Assembly: GCA_964517075.1 (NCBI GenBank)
Contig: CAZFAT010000243.1
Coordinates: forward strand, 1 to 20,660
Length of the DNA: 20,660 nt
Direction of reading: 5' to 3'
DNA from: CAZFAT01 sp964517075
GTDB taxonomy: Bacteria; Acidobacteriota; Vicinamibacteria; Vicinamibacterales; SCN-69-37
Of this stretch, positions 7,100 to 13,810 are shown one piece after another. The notes below the pieces were generated by a model. That model was not told the DNA's origin. It was given only the letters and a program-made list of their open reading frames with translations, and did not search any database. The translations under genes and the position numbers were made by a program. How positions within the stretch are numbered: position 1 is the first letter of the stretch; each line of letters begins with the position of its first letter.

Positions 7100-7166
7100 T
7101 CTACGCGCCTGCGGGGCGCGCACCCGGTCGATGGCGCTTCGCACCGGGGGCAGAGAGATCTTAGAC

Positions 7167-7201
7167 GGAGGAGACGGGTGGGGAAACCCACCCACGTGCC
7201 G
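7167..7201. repeat. Hairpin and tRNA-Ser-like degenerate copy
   Basis: GGGTGGG (7176-7182), a GAAA loop and CCCACCC (7187-7193) form a perfect 7-bp hairpin. The sequence from CGGAG at 7166 to CCCACGTGCCG at 7191-7201 resembles the T-arm and variable-arm junction of the adjacent tRNA-Ser, sharing ACCCACGTGCCG exactly (tRNA copy at 7296-7307). It may be a decayed partial duplicate of the tRNA or a hairpin downstream of the tRNA transcript; there is no T-run. Confidence 0.35.
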
Positions 7202-7273
7202 TCGTGTCGGATACGAAACAAGTGCAGCGAGAACACCGCGCCTGCAAACAATTGATTCGAAATGGGTTGGAGT

Positions 7274-7364
7274 TGGCGGAGAGGGTGGGATTCGAACCCA
7301 CGTGCCGGTTACCCGACAAATCGCTTTCGAGGCGATCCCGTTACGACCACTTCGGTACCTCTCC
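7274..7364 (-). tRNA. tRNA-Ser(CGA)
   Basis: Ninety-one bases including an encoded CCA (7276-7274). The acceptor stem pairs GGAGAGG (7364-7358) with CCTCTCC (7284-7278), and the discriminator is G (7277), as expected for serine. The anticodon stem ATCGC/GCGAT encloses loop CTCGAAA, with anticodon CGA at 7329-7327, reading UCG codons. A long variable arm (GTCGG, loop, CCGGC) marks class II. The T arm is GTGGG-TTCGAAT-CCCAC. A -10-like TAGACT (7379-7374) places transcription about 3 bases before the gene. The 21 bases at the 3' end are repeated at 251-271. Confidence 0.97.
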
Positions 7365-7373
7365 GCGCCTTTC

Positions 7374-7379
7374 AGTCTA
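7374..7379 (-). promoter_or_regulatory. -10 box of tRNA-Ser
   Basis: TAGACT (7379-7374) on the minus strand lies 9 bases upstream of the mature tRNA 5' end. No good -35 is visible. Confidence 0.4.
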
Positions 7380-7463
7380 CCAGCCGCCCCGCCCACCCCG
7401 GACTGCACCGGCGCCGGGATGCGGAACGCAGGCGCCAGCCCGGGTGGGCCCAGCCCGCCAGAG

Positions 7464-7492
7464 TCGACAGAACTCGCGACGGGAACTAGATT
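7464..7492 (+). promoter_or_regulatory. Promoter for a likely leaderless mRNA
   Basis: TCGACA (7464-7469), a 17-bp spacer and TAGATT (7487-7492) make a good sigma-70 promoter. Six bases after the -10 comes the ATG at 7499, so transcription should begin at the start codon itself. There is no ribosome binding site. Confidence 0.6.
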
Positions 7493-7498
7493 ACCGGC

Positions 7499-8215
7499 AT
7501 GCCGACAGAGTCTCGGACGAGCACCAACCGGCCAGGCATCGTCTGGCTGACGCCCGCGCTGGCGGGAATCGTCGTCGTCACGATGGCCGCCGGGTCGGCG
7601 TCCGGCTGGTCCGGCGCGGCCAAGGCCGCCGTGCCTCAGACCACGCCGGCGAATTGCGTCGACATCGGCACGCCGACGCCGGCCGTGGTCTACACCTATC
7701 AACTCACCGAATCGACGGGCGGATCGTCGCAGACGACCCGGCAGTGGCAGGCGATCAGCCCCACCGGCAGCCGTGTCCGCGTCACCGGCCGGCGCGGCGT
7801 CGAGATCCAGATCAACGAGCATCACATCGTGAACGACGTGGCGGTCATCGACCGGTCCACGAAGACGAACGCCGCCGGCGCCACGATCGACGCGACCGTG
7901 TTCCGGCCGGGCATCGTCGGCGATCCCGCCTTTCGCGCGTGCGCGGGCCGCTCGTGGCCGATCCCGTCCGTCACCGCCGCCTACCAGTCGACCGGGACCA
8001 AGGCGTCGGCGGCGACCCCGGCCGGCACGATGCGCATCGTCGCCCTGCGCGAACGGATCACGGTGCCCGCCGGGACGTTCGAGACGGTGCGCTACGTGCG
8101 AACGTCGCAGTCGGTGGACGAGTACTGGAAGTCCCTCGAGCACGGCGTCATCGTGAAGCATGTCGGAACGCTGCCGAACGCGGTGGTCACCGAGGTCCTG
8201 GTGTCGATCAAGTAA
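7499..8215 (+). CDS. Exported protein of unknown family
   Basis: A 238-residue protein that I do not recognise. Residues 13-32 are hydrophobic (GIVWLTPALAGIVVVTMAAG), a signal peptide or a membrane anchor. The mature part has two cysteines (in ANCVDIG and FRACAGRSW) that could form a disulfide, and ends in a beta-rich segment (VPAGTFETVRYVRTSQSVDE, then VIVKHVGTLPNAVVTEVLVS) resembling the tail of periplasmic lipid- or polymer-contacting beta-sheet proteins of the DUF3108 type; that likeness is weak. It is monocistronic, with its own promoter at 7464-7492, and faces tadA tail to tail with 15 bases between stops. The ATG at 7499 is supported by promoter spacing, since no ribosome binding site is present. 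Confidence 0.75.
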   Translation: MPTESRTSTNRPGIVWLTPALAGIVVVTMAAGSASGWSGAAKAAVPQTTPANCVDIGTPTPAVVYTYQLTESTGGSSQTTRQWQAISPTGSRVRVTGRRGVEIQINEHHIVNDVAVIDRSTKTNAAGATIDATVFRPGIVGDPAFRACAGRSWPIPSVTAAYQSTGTKASAATPAGTMRIVALRERITVPAGTFETVRYVRTSQSVDEYWKSLEHGVIVKHVGTLPNAVVTEVLVSIK

Positions 8216-8230
8216 CCATTCGAGACGGCG

Positions 8231-8677
8231 TCACCGGCGCGCCGCGAAGAACCGCTGCATCCGCTCGCCGCAGTCTCGGGCCAACACCCCGGAAATCACC
8301 AGCAGGCGGTGGTTCAGCGCTGCGTGCTCGTGCGCGCGCTGGGTGGACTCGATGGCCCCCGCCCGCGGCTCGGTCGCGCCGTAGACCAGCGTCCCGATCC
8401 GCGCGTGGACCAGCGCACCGACACACATGAGGCAGGGCTCCACCGTCACATACAGGGCGGCGCCCGTCAGCCGGTAGTTCCCGACGCGCGCGCCAGCGTC
8501 CCGCAGCGCCACGATCTCGGCGTGCGCCGACGGATCGTGCGAGGCCACCGGCTGGTTGCGCCCCCGGCCGATGATCTCGTGGCCGAGGACCACGACGGCG
8601 CCCACCGGCACTTCCCCGGCCGCGGCCGCGGCATCGGCCAGCGCCAGCGCCTCCCGCATGAGTGCGTCGTGCGTCAT
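8231..8677 (-). CDS. tadA: tRNA-specific adenosine deaminase TadA
   Basis: A 148-residue cytidine/deoxycytidylate deaminase-fold protein of normal length for TadA. It carries the zinc site HAE at 52-54 (H52 ligand, E54 proton shuttle) and PCLMC at 81-85 (C82 and C85 ligands). It converts A34 of tRNA-Arg(ACG) to inosine so that one tRNA reads CGU, CGC and CGA. The substrate tRNA-Arg(ACG) is encoded in this same window at 11252-11328. The start at 8677 has no clear ribosome binding site, and a strong hairpin lies 11 bases upstream. Confidence 0.95.
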   Translation of the reverse strand: MTHDALMREALALADAAAAAGEVPVGAVVVLGHEIIGRGRNQPVASHDPSAHAEIVALRDAGARVGNYRLTGAALYVTVEPCLMCVGALVHARIGTLVYGATEPRAGAIESTQRAHEHAALNHRLLVISGVLARDCGERMQRFFAARR

Positions 8678-8688
8678 CGCATCAGCAG

Positions 8689-8712
8689 GCGGGCCGGTAG
8701 GCTTCGGCCCGC
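8689..8712 (-). terminator. Hairpin between the barrel gene and tadA
   Basis: GCGGGCCG (8689-8696) and CGGCCCGC (8705-8712) form a perfect 8-bp stem with an 8-base loop, 26 bases after the barrel gene stop. No T-run follows, so termination is uncertain. Because it ends 11 bases before the tadA ATG it could also affect translation. Confidence 0.4.
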
Positions 8713-8738
8713 GTATCGAGGGGCATCGCGGAACCAGC

Positions 8739-9461
8739 TCAGCGTCCGACGCCGATCCAGATCCTGAACGTCAGACCGCCGAGGTCGTTCTCGTCAAACG
8801 CCGCGGAGGCGCCGCCCGCCCCCAAGGCATCCGTCAGGCGCCGGTGTTGGAGCTCGGCGCCGAAACCGAGCACGCCAGCTAGCTGGACGTCCACGCCGCC
8901 GAAGAGCAGCGACCCCGTAAACGTCCCCGACGTATCGTCACCGGGTTCGTCGAACTCGGTCGTCTCCTCGTAGGAGAGACGGACGATGCCGCCGCCGCCG
9001 TAGGGGATAAGCCGGCCACGGCGGCCGAATCGCCAGCCGCCCGCGACCTCGAGCGGCCGCATCCGGATCGATGTCTCCACCCCCACCGAGCTCGCGTCGT
9101 CGTCAAACACAACGACGCGCGTGCCATCCACGCGGATCCTGGAGAGTCCGACGCGCGCGAAGGCGTTGCTCCAGATGCGGAGGACTTCGGCACCGGCGCC
9201 AAAGCCGGTGAGGTCGCTCGTGCCCACGACCGCGCGAAACGACTCGGATGCGGCCATGCGATTGACGTCGAAGCTCGCGAAGGCCCGCAGGCCCATCGGC
9301 TGGCGTGGGGCCGCGGGCCGGGCCTGCTCCGCGTCCTGCGTGCCCTCCCCGGCCGGACCGGGAAGGTCTTGCCCGTCGGCAGGCGCAGGCGCCAGCAGGA
9401 AGACGGTGGCGATCGCCGCGGTCGCGAGCGTGGTGCCGAACACCGGGGACACTAGCGCCAC
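8739..9461 (-). CDS. Outer-membrane beta-barrel protein
   Basis: A 240-residue protein. The likely start is GTG at 9461 (a second GTG lies at 9452), giving a signal peptide with a hydrophobic core and cleavage near ADGQ (about residue 31). After a proline/alanine-rich linker the rest is alternating strands with glycine turns, such as GLRAFASFDVNRM, RLIPYGGGGIVRLSYEE and FTGSLLFGGVDVQL, ending in a strand FRIWIGVGR. This is the pattern of small OmpA-like or porin-like eight-stranded barrels. Its start overlaps the stop codon of the upstream S8 protease gene by about 10 bases, so the two are made together. Function beyond membrane location is unknown. Confidence 0.75.
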   Translation of the reverse strand: MALVSPVFGTTLATAAIATVFLLAPAPADGQDLPGPAGEGTQDAEQARPAAPRQPMGLRAFASFDVNRMAASESFRAVVGTSDLTGFGAGAEVLRIWSNAFARVGLSRIRVDGTRVVVFDDDASSVGVETSIRMRPLEVAGGWRFGRRGRLIPYGGGGIVRLSYEETTEFDEPGDDTSGTFTGSLLFGGVDVQLAGVLGFGAELQHRRLTDALGAGGASAAFDENDLGGLTFRIWIGVGR

Positions 9462-11095
9462 ACGCCCTGGCCAAAGACGGTGGCGCGGCCCTGAATGAGA
9501 CCGTGACCGAACTGCGTATCGGTGCCCGACTGGCCGAGATCGCGCGCCGACGCCTTGATGAACGCCTCAATCGCGCGCGGGCTGGACACGCCCTGCGACA
9601 TGAGCAGCGCCGCGACCCCCGCGGCGTGGGGCGCTGCCATGGACGTGCCGGAGTATCCGACTTCCGCATACCGATCGAAGCGCGGGCGCAGAATCGACGG
9701 GACGGAGTCGAGCGGAAACAGGGTGACCTGCCAGATAAAGCCGCTGTCTTCCCCGCCGCCGTCGCGCGAGCTGCCGCCAGGCGCCGTCACCTCGATGTAG
9801 GTCCCGGTCGAGGAGTAGTACGCCCGCGCCAGCGACTTGCCGATGGCGCCCACGGAGATGACCCCGTCAATCGAGGAGGCAAACGCCGCCGGGTACTGCA
9901 CGGGATTGCCGGTCTCGAAGTCGTTGCCCGCGGCCAGCGCGACGAACGCGCCTCGATCGGAGGCATAAACCAGCGCATCGCGCTCGACCTGCGAGGGGTT
10001 CGCCCCCGAGATGCTGACATTGATGACGCGGGCGCCGTTGTCCACCGCATAGCGGATGCCGGCTGCGACATCGGCGCTCGTGCACGAGCCCGCCGACGCC
10101 GGGAGGGACCCGGGGGTGCCCAACTCCGCAAGGGCGATCATGAGGTCCCAGTAACCGAGGCACACCTTGATGGGCATGACGCGGACCCCGTACGCGATGC
10201 CCGCCAGCGCGAGCTGGTTGTTGGTGTCCTCGGCCAGCGTCGACGCCACGTGGGTGCCGTGCCCGCTCAGATCGCGGACGGGCTCGTTCGGGTCGTCGCT
10301 GGTGAAATCGCGCGGCTGTGTGAAGCGAGACGTCGTGAAGTCGGGGCTCACATCGAACCGGAGCGTCACGGTCTCGAACGCCGACCCGGTCCACAGCGGT
10401 GTGGTGATGGTCGAGGCCTGGGTCGTGACACCCGTGTCGAGTACCGCCACCGTGACGCTCGCGTTCCCGCCGGGGTTGATGTCCCAGGCGGCGGGCATGC
10501 CAATCAGCGACAGATTCCACTGCAGCTCGCTGTAGTCCGGATCGGACGGGACGCCAGCCGGTGCACCCGACGGCGAACCCGCCGGACGAATCGCCACCCA
10601 CCGATCGGACGAGGCGCCGGCGATCCGACGGATGTAGTTGGGCTCGGCAAACTCGACGTCGGGATGCGCGGCCAGCCGGCGCGCGAGTGCGATGGCGTCA
10701 GGCTGCGCCGGATCCCTGACGAGCGCGACGTCGCCAATCCACCGCAGGTCGTCCACCGTCGTCCGGCTGCGGACGGCCGCCAGCGCGCGCTGCTGATCGC
10801 GGCGCGCGGCGCGATTCCTGAATTTGACCAGGACCTCGCCGGGAACGTAGGTAAGCCCCCGGACACCGGCTTCGGCCAGCGCCCCGGCGCGAGTCCGCAC
10901 GGCCTGCGGGGAGACCGCTCCCGGCGGCGACCCCGCCGGTCTGGCCACGGGTCGTGCTGGTGAGGCGAGCGGCTGGCGCCCCCGGGCCACGCGCTGGGCC
11001 CGAAGATCGGCCAGGCCGGCGAGAACCACGAGCGCCGCCAATCCCAACAGGAAGAGCGAGGCACCTCTGCCGGGCCCGGGCCGCCGGCGAGTCAT
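9452..11095 (-). CDS. Secreted subtilisin-like serine protease (peptidase S8)
   Basis: A 547-residue protein starting at ATG 11095; longer readings would run into the tRNA-Arg gene. A basic N-terminus and hydrophobic stretch (13-33) form a signal peptide. Residues about 80-155 are an I9/fervidolysin-like propeptide (YVPGEVLVKFR, then HPDVEFAEPNY). The catalytic domain has D220 in VAVLDTGV, H279 in SGHGTHVAS, oxyanion N391 in ALAAGND and S485 in GYSGTSMAAPHAAG, so the triad is complete. Cysteines 312 and 338 may form a disulfide. The role is likely extracellular or periplasmic protein breakdown. The gene overlaps the following outer-membrane barrel gene, which suggests a shared function at the cell surface. 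Confidence 0.94.
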   Translation of the reverse strand: MTRRRPGPGRGASLFLLGLAALVVLAGLADLRAQRVARGRQPLASPARPVARPAGSPPGAVSPQAVRTRAGALAEAGVRGLTYVPGEVLVKFRNRAARRDQQRALAAVRSRTTVDDLRWIGDVALVRDPAQPDAIALARRLAAHPDVEFAEPNYIRRIAGASSDRWVAIRPAGSPSGAPAGVPSDPDYSELQWNLSLIGMPAAWDINPGGNASVTVAVLDTGVTTQASTITTPLWTGSAFETVTLRFDVSPDFTTSRFTQPRDFTSDDPNEPVRDLSGHGTHVASTLAEDTNNQLALAGIAYGVRVMPIKVCLGYWDLMIALAELGTPGSLPASAGSCTSADVAAGIRYAVDNGARVINVSISGANPSQVERDALVYASDRGAFVALAAGNDFETGNPVQYPAAFASSIDGVISVGAIGKSLARAYYSSTGTYIEVTAPGGSSRDGGGEDSGFIWQVTLFPLDSVPSILRPRFDRYAEVGYSGTSMAAPHAAGVAALLMSQGVSSPRAIEAFIKASARDLGQSGTDTQFGHGLIQGRATVFGQGVWR

Positions 11096-11115
11096 GAGGG
11101 CCGCCGCCTGCCTTC

Positions 11116-11139
11116 GCCACGCCGTCGCATTGGCGTGGC
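11116..11139. repeat. 8-bp inverted repeat upstream of the protease gene
   Basis: GCCACGCC (11116-11123) and GGCGTGGC (11132-11139) form a perfect stem with an 8-base loop, about 20 bases upstream of the protease ATG and downstream of tRNA-Arg on the same strand. It may end tRNA transcription or sit in the protease leader. The rest of 11096-11251 shows nothing else clear. Confidence 0.4.
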
Positions 11140-11251
11140 CAGCCCGCGGAGAACGAGCATCGTTCGGCGAGACAACAGCACCTCCGCGCGTGGCCTCAGG
11201 ACACCTGGCGAGGGAAGATCCGCGCCGCAGCCTGTCCGCGGCACGGCAAAA

Positions 11252-11328
11252 TGGCGCGCCCTGCACGACTCGAACGTGCGACCTCCTGGTTCGTAGCCAG
11301 ACGCTCTATCCAACTGAGCTAAGGGCGC
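11252..11328 (-). tRNA. tRNA-Arg(ACG)
   Basis: Seventy-seven bases with encoded CCA (11254-11252) and discriminator G. The acceptor pairs GCGCCCT (11328-11322) with AGGGCGC (11262-11256). The D arm is GCTC...GAGC, the anticodon stem TCTGG/CCAGG holds loop CTACGAA with anticodon ACG (11294-11292), and the T arm is GCACG-TTCGAGT-CGTGC. It is the expected substrate of TadA. A TTTT follows the CCA. Confidence 0.97.
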
Positions 11329-11339
11329 GCAAGAAATCC

Positions 11340-11345
11340 ACTATA
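11340..11345 (-). promoter_or_regulatory. -10 box of tRNA-Arg
   Basis: TATAGT (11345-11340) lies 11 bases upstream of the mature 5' end. The -35 region is GC-rich and unclear; it contains the inverted repeat CGGCCCG (11352-11358) / CGGGCCG (11367-11373), shared with the divergent moaB promoter region. Confidence 0.5.
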
Positions 11346-11381
11346 GCAAACCGGCCCGATCGCGGCCGGGCCGAAGCAGCG

Positions 11382-11387
11382 GATAAT
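11382..11387 (+). promoter_or_regulatory. -10 box of moaB, leaderless spacing
   Basis: GATAAT (11382-11387) is followed by six bases and then the moaB ATG, the same geometry as at 7487-7499. No ribosome binding site and no clear -35 are visible. Confidence 0.4.
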
Positions 11388-11393
11388 CCTGCC

Positions 11394-11918
11394 ATGTCCG
11401 TCGCGGCCCACCAGAACGCCGCGCCCGCCAGGGTGCGTGCCTTCGTGCTGACCGTCAGCGACACGCGAACGCTGGCGACCGAAACGAGCGGCCGGTCCAT
11501 TGCCAGCCTCCTCGAGGACGCCGGTCATCAGGTTATCGGCCGGGACATCGTCCGGGACGAGCCTGCGGACGTGGCCGAGCGGCTCCGCCGTGAGCTCGCT
11601 CGCGGCGAGACTGACGTCATCATCACGACCGGCGGCACGGGCGTCTCGGCACGCGACTCGACGCCTGAGGCCGTAGCCGGACTCTTGGACAAACCGCTTC
11701 CCGGCTTCGGCGAGCTGTTCCGCATGCTGAGCTTTGCCGAGATTGGCCCGGCCGCGATGCTCTCCCGAGCGGTGGCCGGCACGTCGGGCCGGACCGTGAT
11801 CTTCCTCCTTCCCGGCTCCGAAGCCGGGGTCCGCCTCGCTCTGACCCGCCTCATCCTGCCAGAGCTCGGGCATGTGGTGGGAGAGCTGAGGAAAGGCACT
11901 GATGAGGTTAAGAGTTAA
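11394..11918 (+). CDS. moaB: Molybdenum cofactor biosynthesis protein MoaB/Mog
   Basis: A 174-residue MoCF-fold protein of normal length. It shows VLTVSDTRT near the N-terminus, the molybdopterin-binding TTGGTGVSARDSTPEAV, and PGFGELFRMLSFAEIGPAAM then LPGS toward the end, the standard MoaB/Mog signatures. It adenylylates molybdopterin ahead of molybdate insertion by MoeA, encoded next in the same direction with a 42-base spacer. MoaB rather than Mog is favoured by overall pattern only. Longer readings upstream pass through tRNA-Arg and are rejected; the ATG at 11394 sits 6 bases after a -10-like GATAAT. Confidence 0.92.
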   Translation: MSVAAHQNAAPARVRAFVLTVSDTRTLATETSGRSIASLLEDAGHQVIGRDIVRDEPADVAERLRRELARGETDVIITTGGTGVSARDSTPEAVAGLLDKPLPGFGELFRMLSFAEIGPAAMLSRAVAGTSGRTVIFLLPGSEAGVRLALTRLILPELGHVVGELRKGTDEVKS

Positions 11919-11946
11919 TGACCTTTGACCTCTAACCTCAGACCTG
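11903..11946. repeat. Four tandem heptamers with a hairpin between moaB and moeA
   Basis: Starting at 11919 four 7-base units follow without gaps: TGACCTT, TGACCTC, TAACCTC, AGACCTG. ACCT recurs at 11921, 11928, 11935 and 11942. In addition TGAGGTTA (11903-11910) plus GAG (11912-11914) is complementary to CTC plus TAACCTCA (11930-11940), making an 11-bp stem with one bulge that includes the end of moaB. Function unknown. Confidence 0.6.
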
Positions 11947-11960
11947 ATCTAAGCGCCCCC

Positions 11961-13169
11961 ATGCGTCCCTTCACCCACACCATCCCCTTCTCTGACGCCC
12001 TGCGGCGCGTGCTCGAGGTCGTGGTGCCGGTCGAGCGCACCGAAGTCCTGGGGATTGCCCTGTCGGACGGGCGGGTCGCGGCCGAGGACGTGACCGCGCT
12101 GGCGGACGTCCCGCCGTTCGATCGGGCGGCGATGGATGGCTACGCGGTTCGCGCGGAGGACACGACGGGCGCAGCGCCGGATGCGCCGCGACCGCTGACC
12201 TGCGTGGAACGGGTGCTCGCGGGGCAGGTCACCGCCCGACCCGTGGAACCCGGGGAGTGCATCGAAATCGCCACAGGTGCTCCGGTACCCGCGGGCGCCG
12301 ACGCGGTGGTCATGGTCGAGCAGACACGGCGGGACGGCGGCGTCGCCCAGATCCTCGCGGCGGCAGCCGCCGGCCAGCACATCGCGAGGCGAGGCGCCGA
12401 CCTCGCCGCGGGCCAGCCCGCAATTCGTGCCGGGGACGTGCTCAGCCCGGCGCGCGTCGGCGCGCTCGCCGCCGTCGGCCGGACTCGCATTGCCGTGTTC
12501 GCGCGGCCGTCGGTGGCCCTCCTGTCCACCGGAAACGAGCTGGCGGAGCCGGGCGCGGCGCTCCAGCCCGGACAGATTTACGACGTCAACCGCTTCACCA
12601 TCGACGCCGTCGTCCGGCGACACGGCGGAACCGCCACGACCCTGCCGGCCGCCGCCGACGTCATTCCGACGCTCGCCGGCGCGCTGCGCGCGGCGGCGGC
12701 CTCGCACGACATCATCCTGTCGTCAGGCGGCAGTTCGGTGGGCGAACGGGATCTGATGCTGGACGCGCTGGCGCTGACGGGCGAGGTGATCTTTCACGGC
12801 ATCGCGGTGAAGCCGGGCAAGCCCACGCTCTTCGGCCGCATTGGCCGCACGGCGGTCTTCGGGATGCCCGGCAATCCGACGTCCTGCTTGTCGAACGCCT
12901 ACATGCTGCTGGTGCCGTTCCTTCGAGCCACCGCGCGGCTGCCGCCGTGGACGCCGCGTCGGCTGCGCCTGCCCCTCGCCCGCCGCATCGTCTCGACCGC
13001 GGGCCGGCATCAGTTCTACACGGTCCGAATCGAAGACGGCCGGGCGGTGCCGGCGTTCAAAGGATCGGGAGACATCACGAGTCTCGCCGAGGCGGATGGT
13101 TATATCGAAATACCTGCGGACACGGACGAGGCCGAGGCGGGGACGGAAGTCGAGGTTACCTTCTTCTGA
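11961..13169 (+). CDS. moeA: Molybdopterin molybdotransferase MoeA
   Basis: A 402-residue protein of normal MoeA length. The ATG at 11961 gives the usual N-terminus (RPFTHTIPFSDALRRVLE); a TTG at 11925 inside the upstream repeat is less likely. Landmarks are PPFDRAAMDGYAV (about 46-58), GAPVPAGADAVVMVEQT, ALLSTGNELAEPG, SSGGSSVGERDLM and FGMPGNPTSCLSN, followed by the C-terminal beta domain. It inserts molybdate into adenylylated molybdopterin, directly using the product of the preceding moaB. The stop is followed by a 30-base gap to the convergent sodA stop. Confidence 0.96.
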   Translation: MRPFTHTIPFSDALRRVLEVVVPVERTEVLGIALSDGRVAAEDVTALADVPPFDRAAMDGYAVRAEDTTGAAPDAPRPLTCVERVLAGQVTARPVEPGECIEIATGAPVPAGADAVVMVEQTRRDGGVAQILAAAAAGQHIARRGADLAAGQPAIRAGDVLSPARVGALAAVGRTRIAVFARPSVALLSTGNELAEPGAALQPGQIYDVNRFTIDAVVRRHGGTATTLPAAADVIPTLAGALRAAAASHDIILSSGGSSVGERDLMLDALALTGEVIFHGIAVKPGKPTLFGRIGRTAVFGMPGNPTSCLSNAYMLLVPFLRATARLPPWTPRRLRLPLARRIVSTAGRHQFYTVRIEDGRAVPAFKGSGDITSLAEADGYIEIPADTDEAEAGTEVEVTFF

Positions 13170-13199
13170 CGTTGTATTGATGATTTGTCGATCGCCAAT

Positions 13200-13799
13200 T
13201 CACGGCTTCAGACGCTTGTTCACCTCGTCCCAGTTGATGACGTTCCACCAGGCGGCGAGGTAGTCGGGACGTCGGTTCTGGTACTTGAGGTAGTAGGCGT
13301 GCTCCCAGACGTCGATGCCGAAGATGGGGCGCTTGCCGTCCATCAGCGGGTTGTCCTGGTTGGCCGTGCTTTCAATCGCGAGCGTGCCGCCGGCGTCGAC
13401 GAGCCAGACCCAGCCGCTGCCGAAGCGGCCGACGCCGCCCTTGTTCATCTGTTCCTTGAACGCGTCGAACCCGCCAAAGGCGGCCATCGCGTCGGCAATG
13501 GCCCCGGTCGGCGCGCCGCCCTTCCCCGGGCCCATGATCTGCCAGAACATCGTGTGGTTGACGTGGCCGCCGCCGTTGTTGCGCACCGCGGTGCGGACGT
13601 CCTCGGGCACGGCCGACAGATTCCGGATGAGATCCTCCGCACTCTTCGCCGCCAGGTTCGCATGCTTCTCGATCGCCGCGTTCAGGTTGTTGACGTAGGC
13701 GGCGTGATGCTTCCCGTGGTGAATCTGCATCGTCTGCGCGTCGATGTGCGGCTCGAGCGCGGCGGCGTCATAGGGAAGCGGCGGAAGCTGATGGGCCAT
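13200..13799 (-). CDS. sodA: Superoxide dismutase, Mn type
   Basis: A 199-residue Fe/Mn superoxide dismutase. AGGAGG lies 7 bases before the ATG at 13799. Metal ligands by motif are H27 (IHHGKHH), H82 (GGGHVNHTMFW), D163 and H167 (DVWEHAYY). The second-shell glutamine in NQDNPL (Q148) with GGG at 76-78 is the manganese-type arrangement. It converts superoxide to peroxide and oxygen in the cytoplasm; no signal peptide is present. It starts 11 bases after nadA, so it is in one transcript with the Fe-S enzymes NadA and possibly MqnE. Confidence 0.96.
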   Translation of the reverse strand: MAHQLPPLPYDAAALEPHIDAQTMQIHHGKHHAAYVNNLNAAIEKHANLAAKSAEDLIRNLSAVPEDVRTAVRNNGGGHVNHTMFWQIMGPGKGGAPTGAIADAMAAFGGFDAFKEQMNKGGVGRFGSGWVWLVDAGGTLAIESTANQDNPLMDGKRPIFGIDVWEHAYYLKYQNRRPDYLAAWWNVINWDEVNKRLKP

Positions 13800-13810
13800 G
13801 CGGAATCCTC

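Noticed and set aside
7100..8161. N-terminal extension of the DUF433 frame through tRNA-Ser
   Set aside because: It crosses a tRNA gene and the antisense of another gene; the family-length protein starts at 7099.
9305..10963. 552-codon plus-strand open frame opposite the S8 protease
   Set aside because: Composition is arginine- and glycine-heavy, and the opposite strand carries a complete catalytic triad.
11096..11266. N-terminal extension of the S8 protease frame
   Set aside because: It runs into tRNA-Arg; the ATG at 11095 gives a normal signal peptide.
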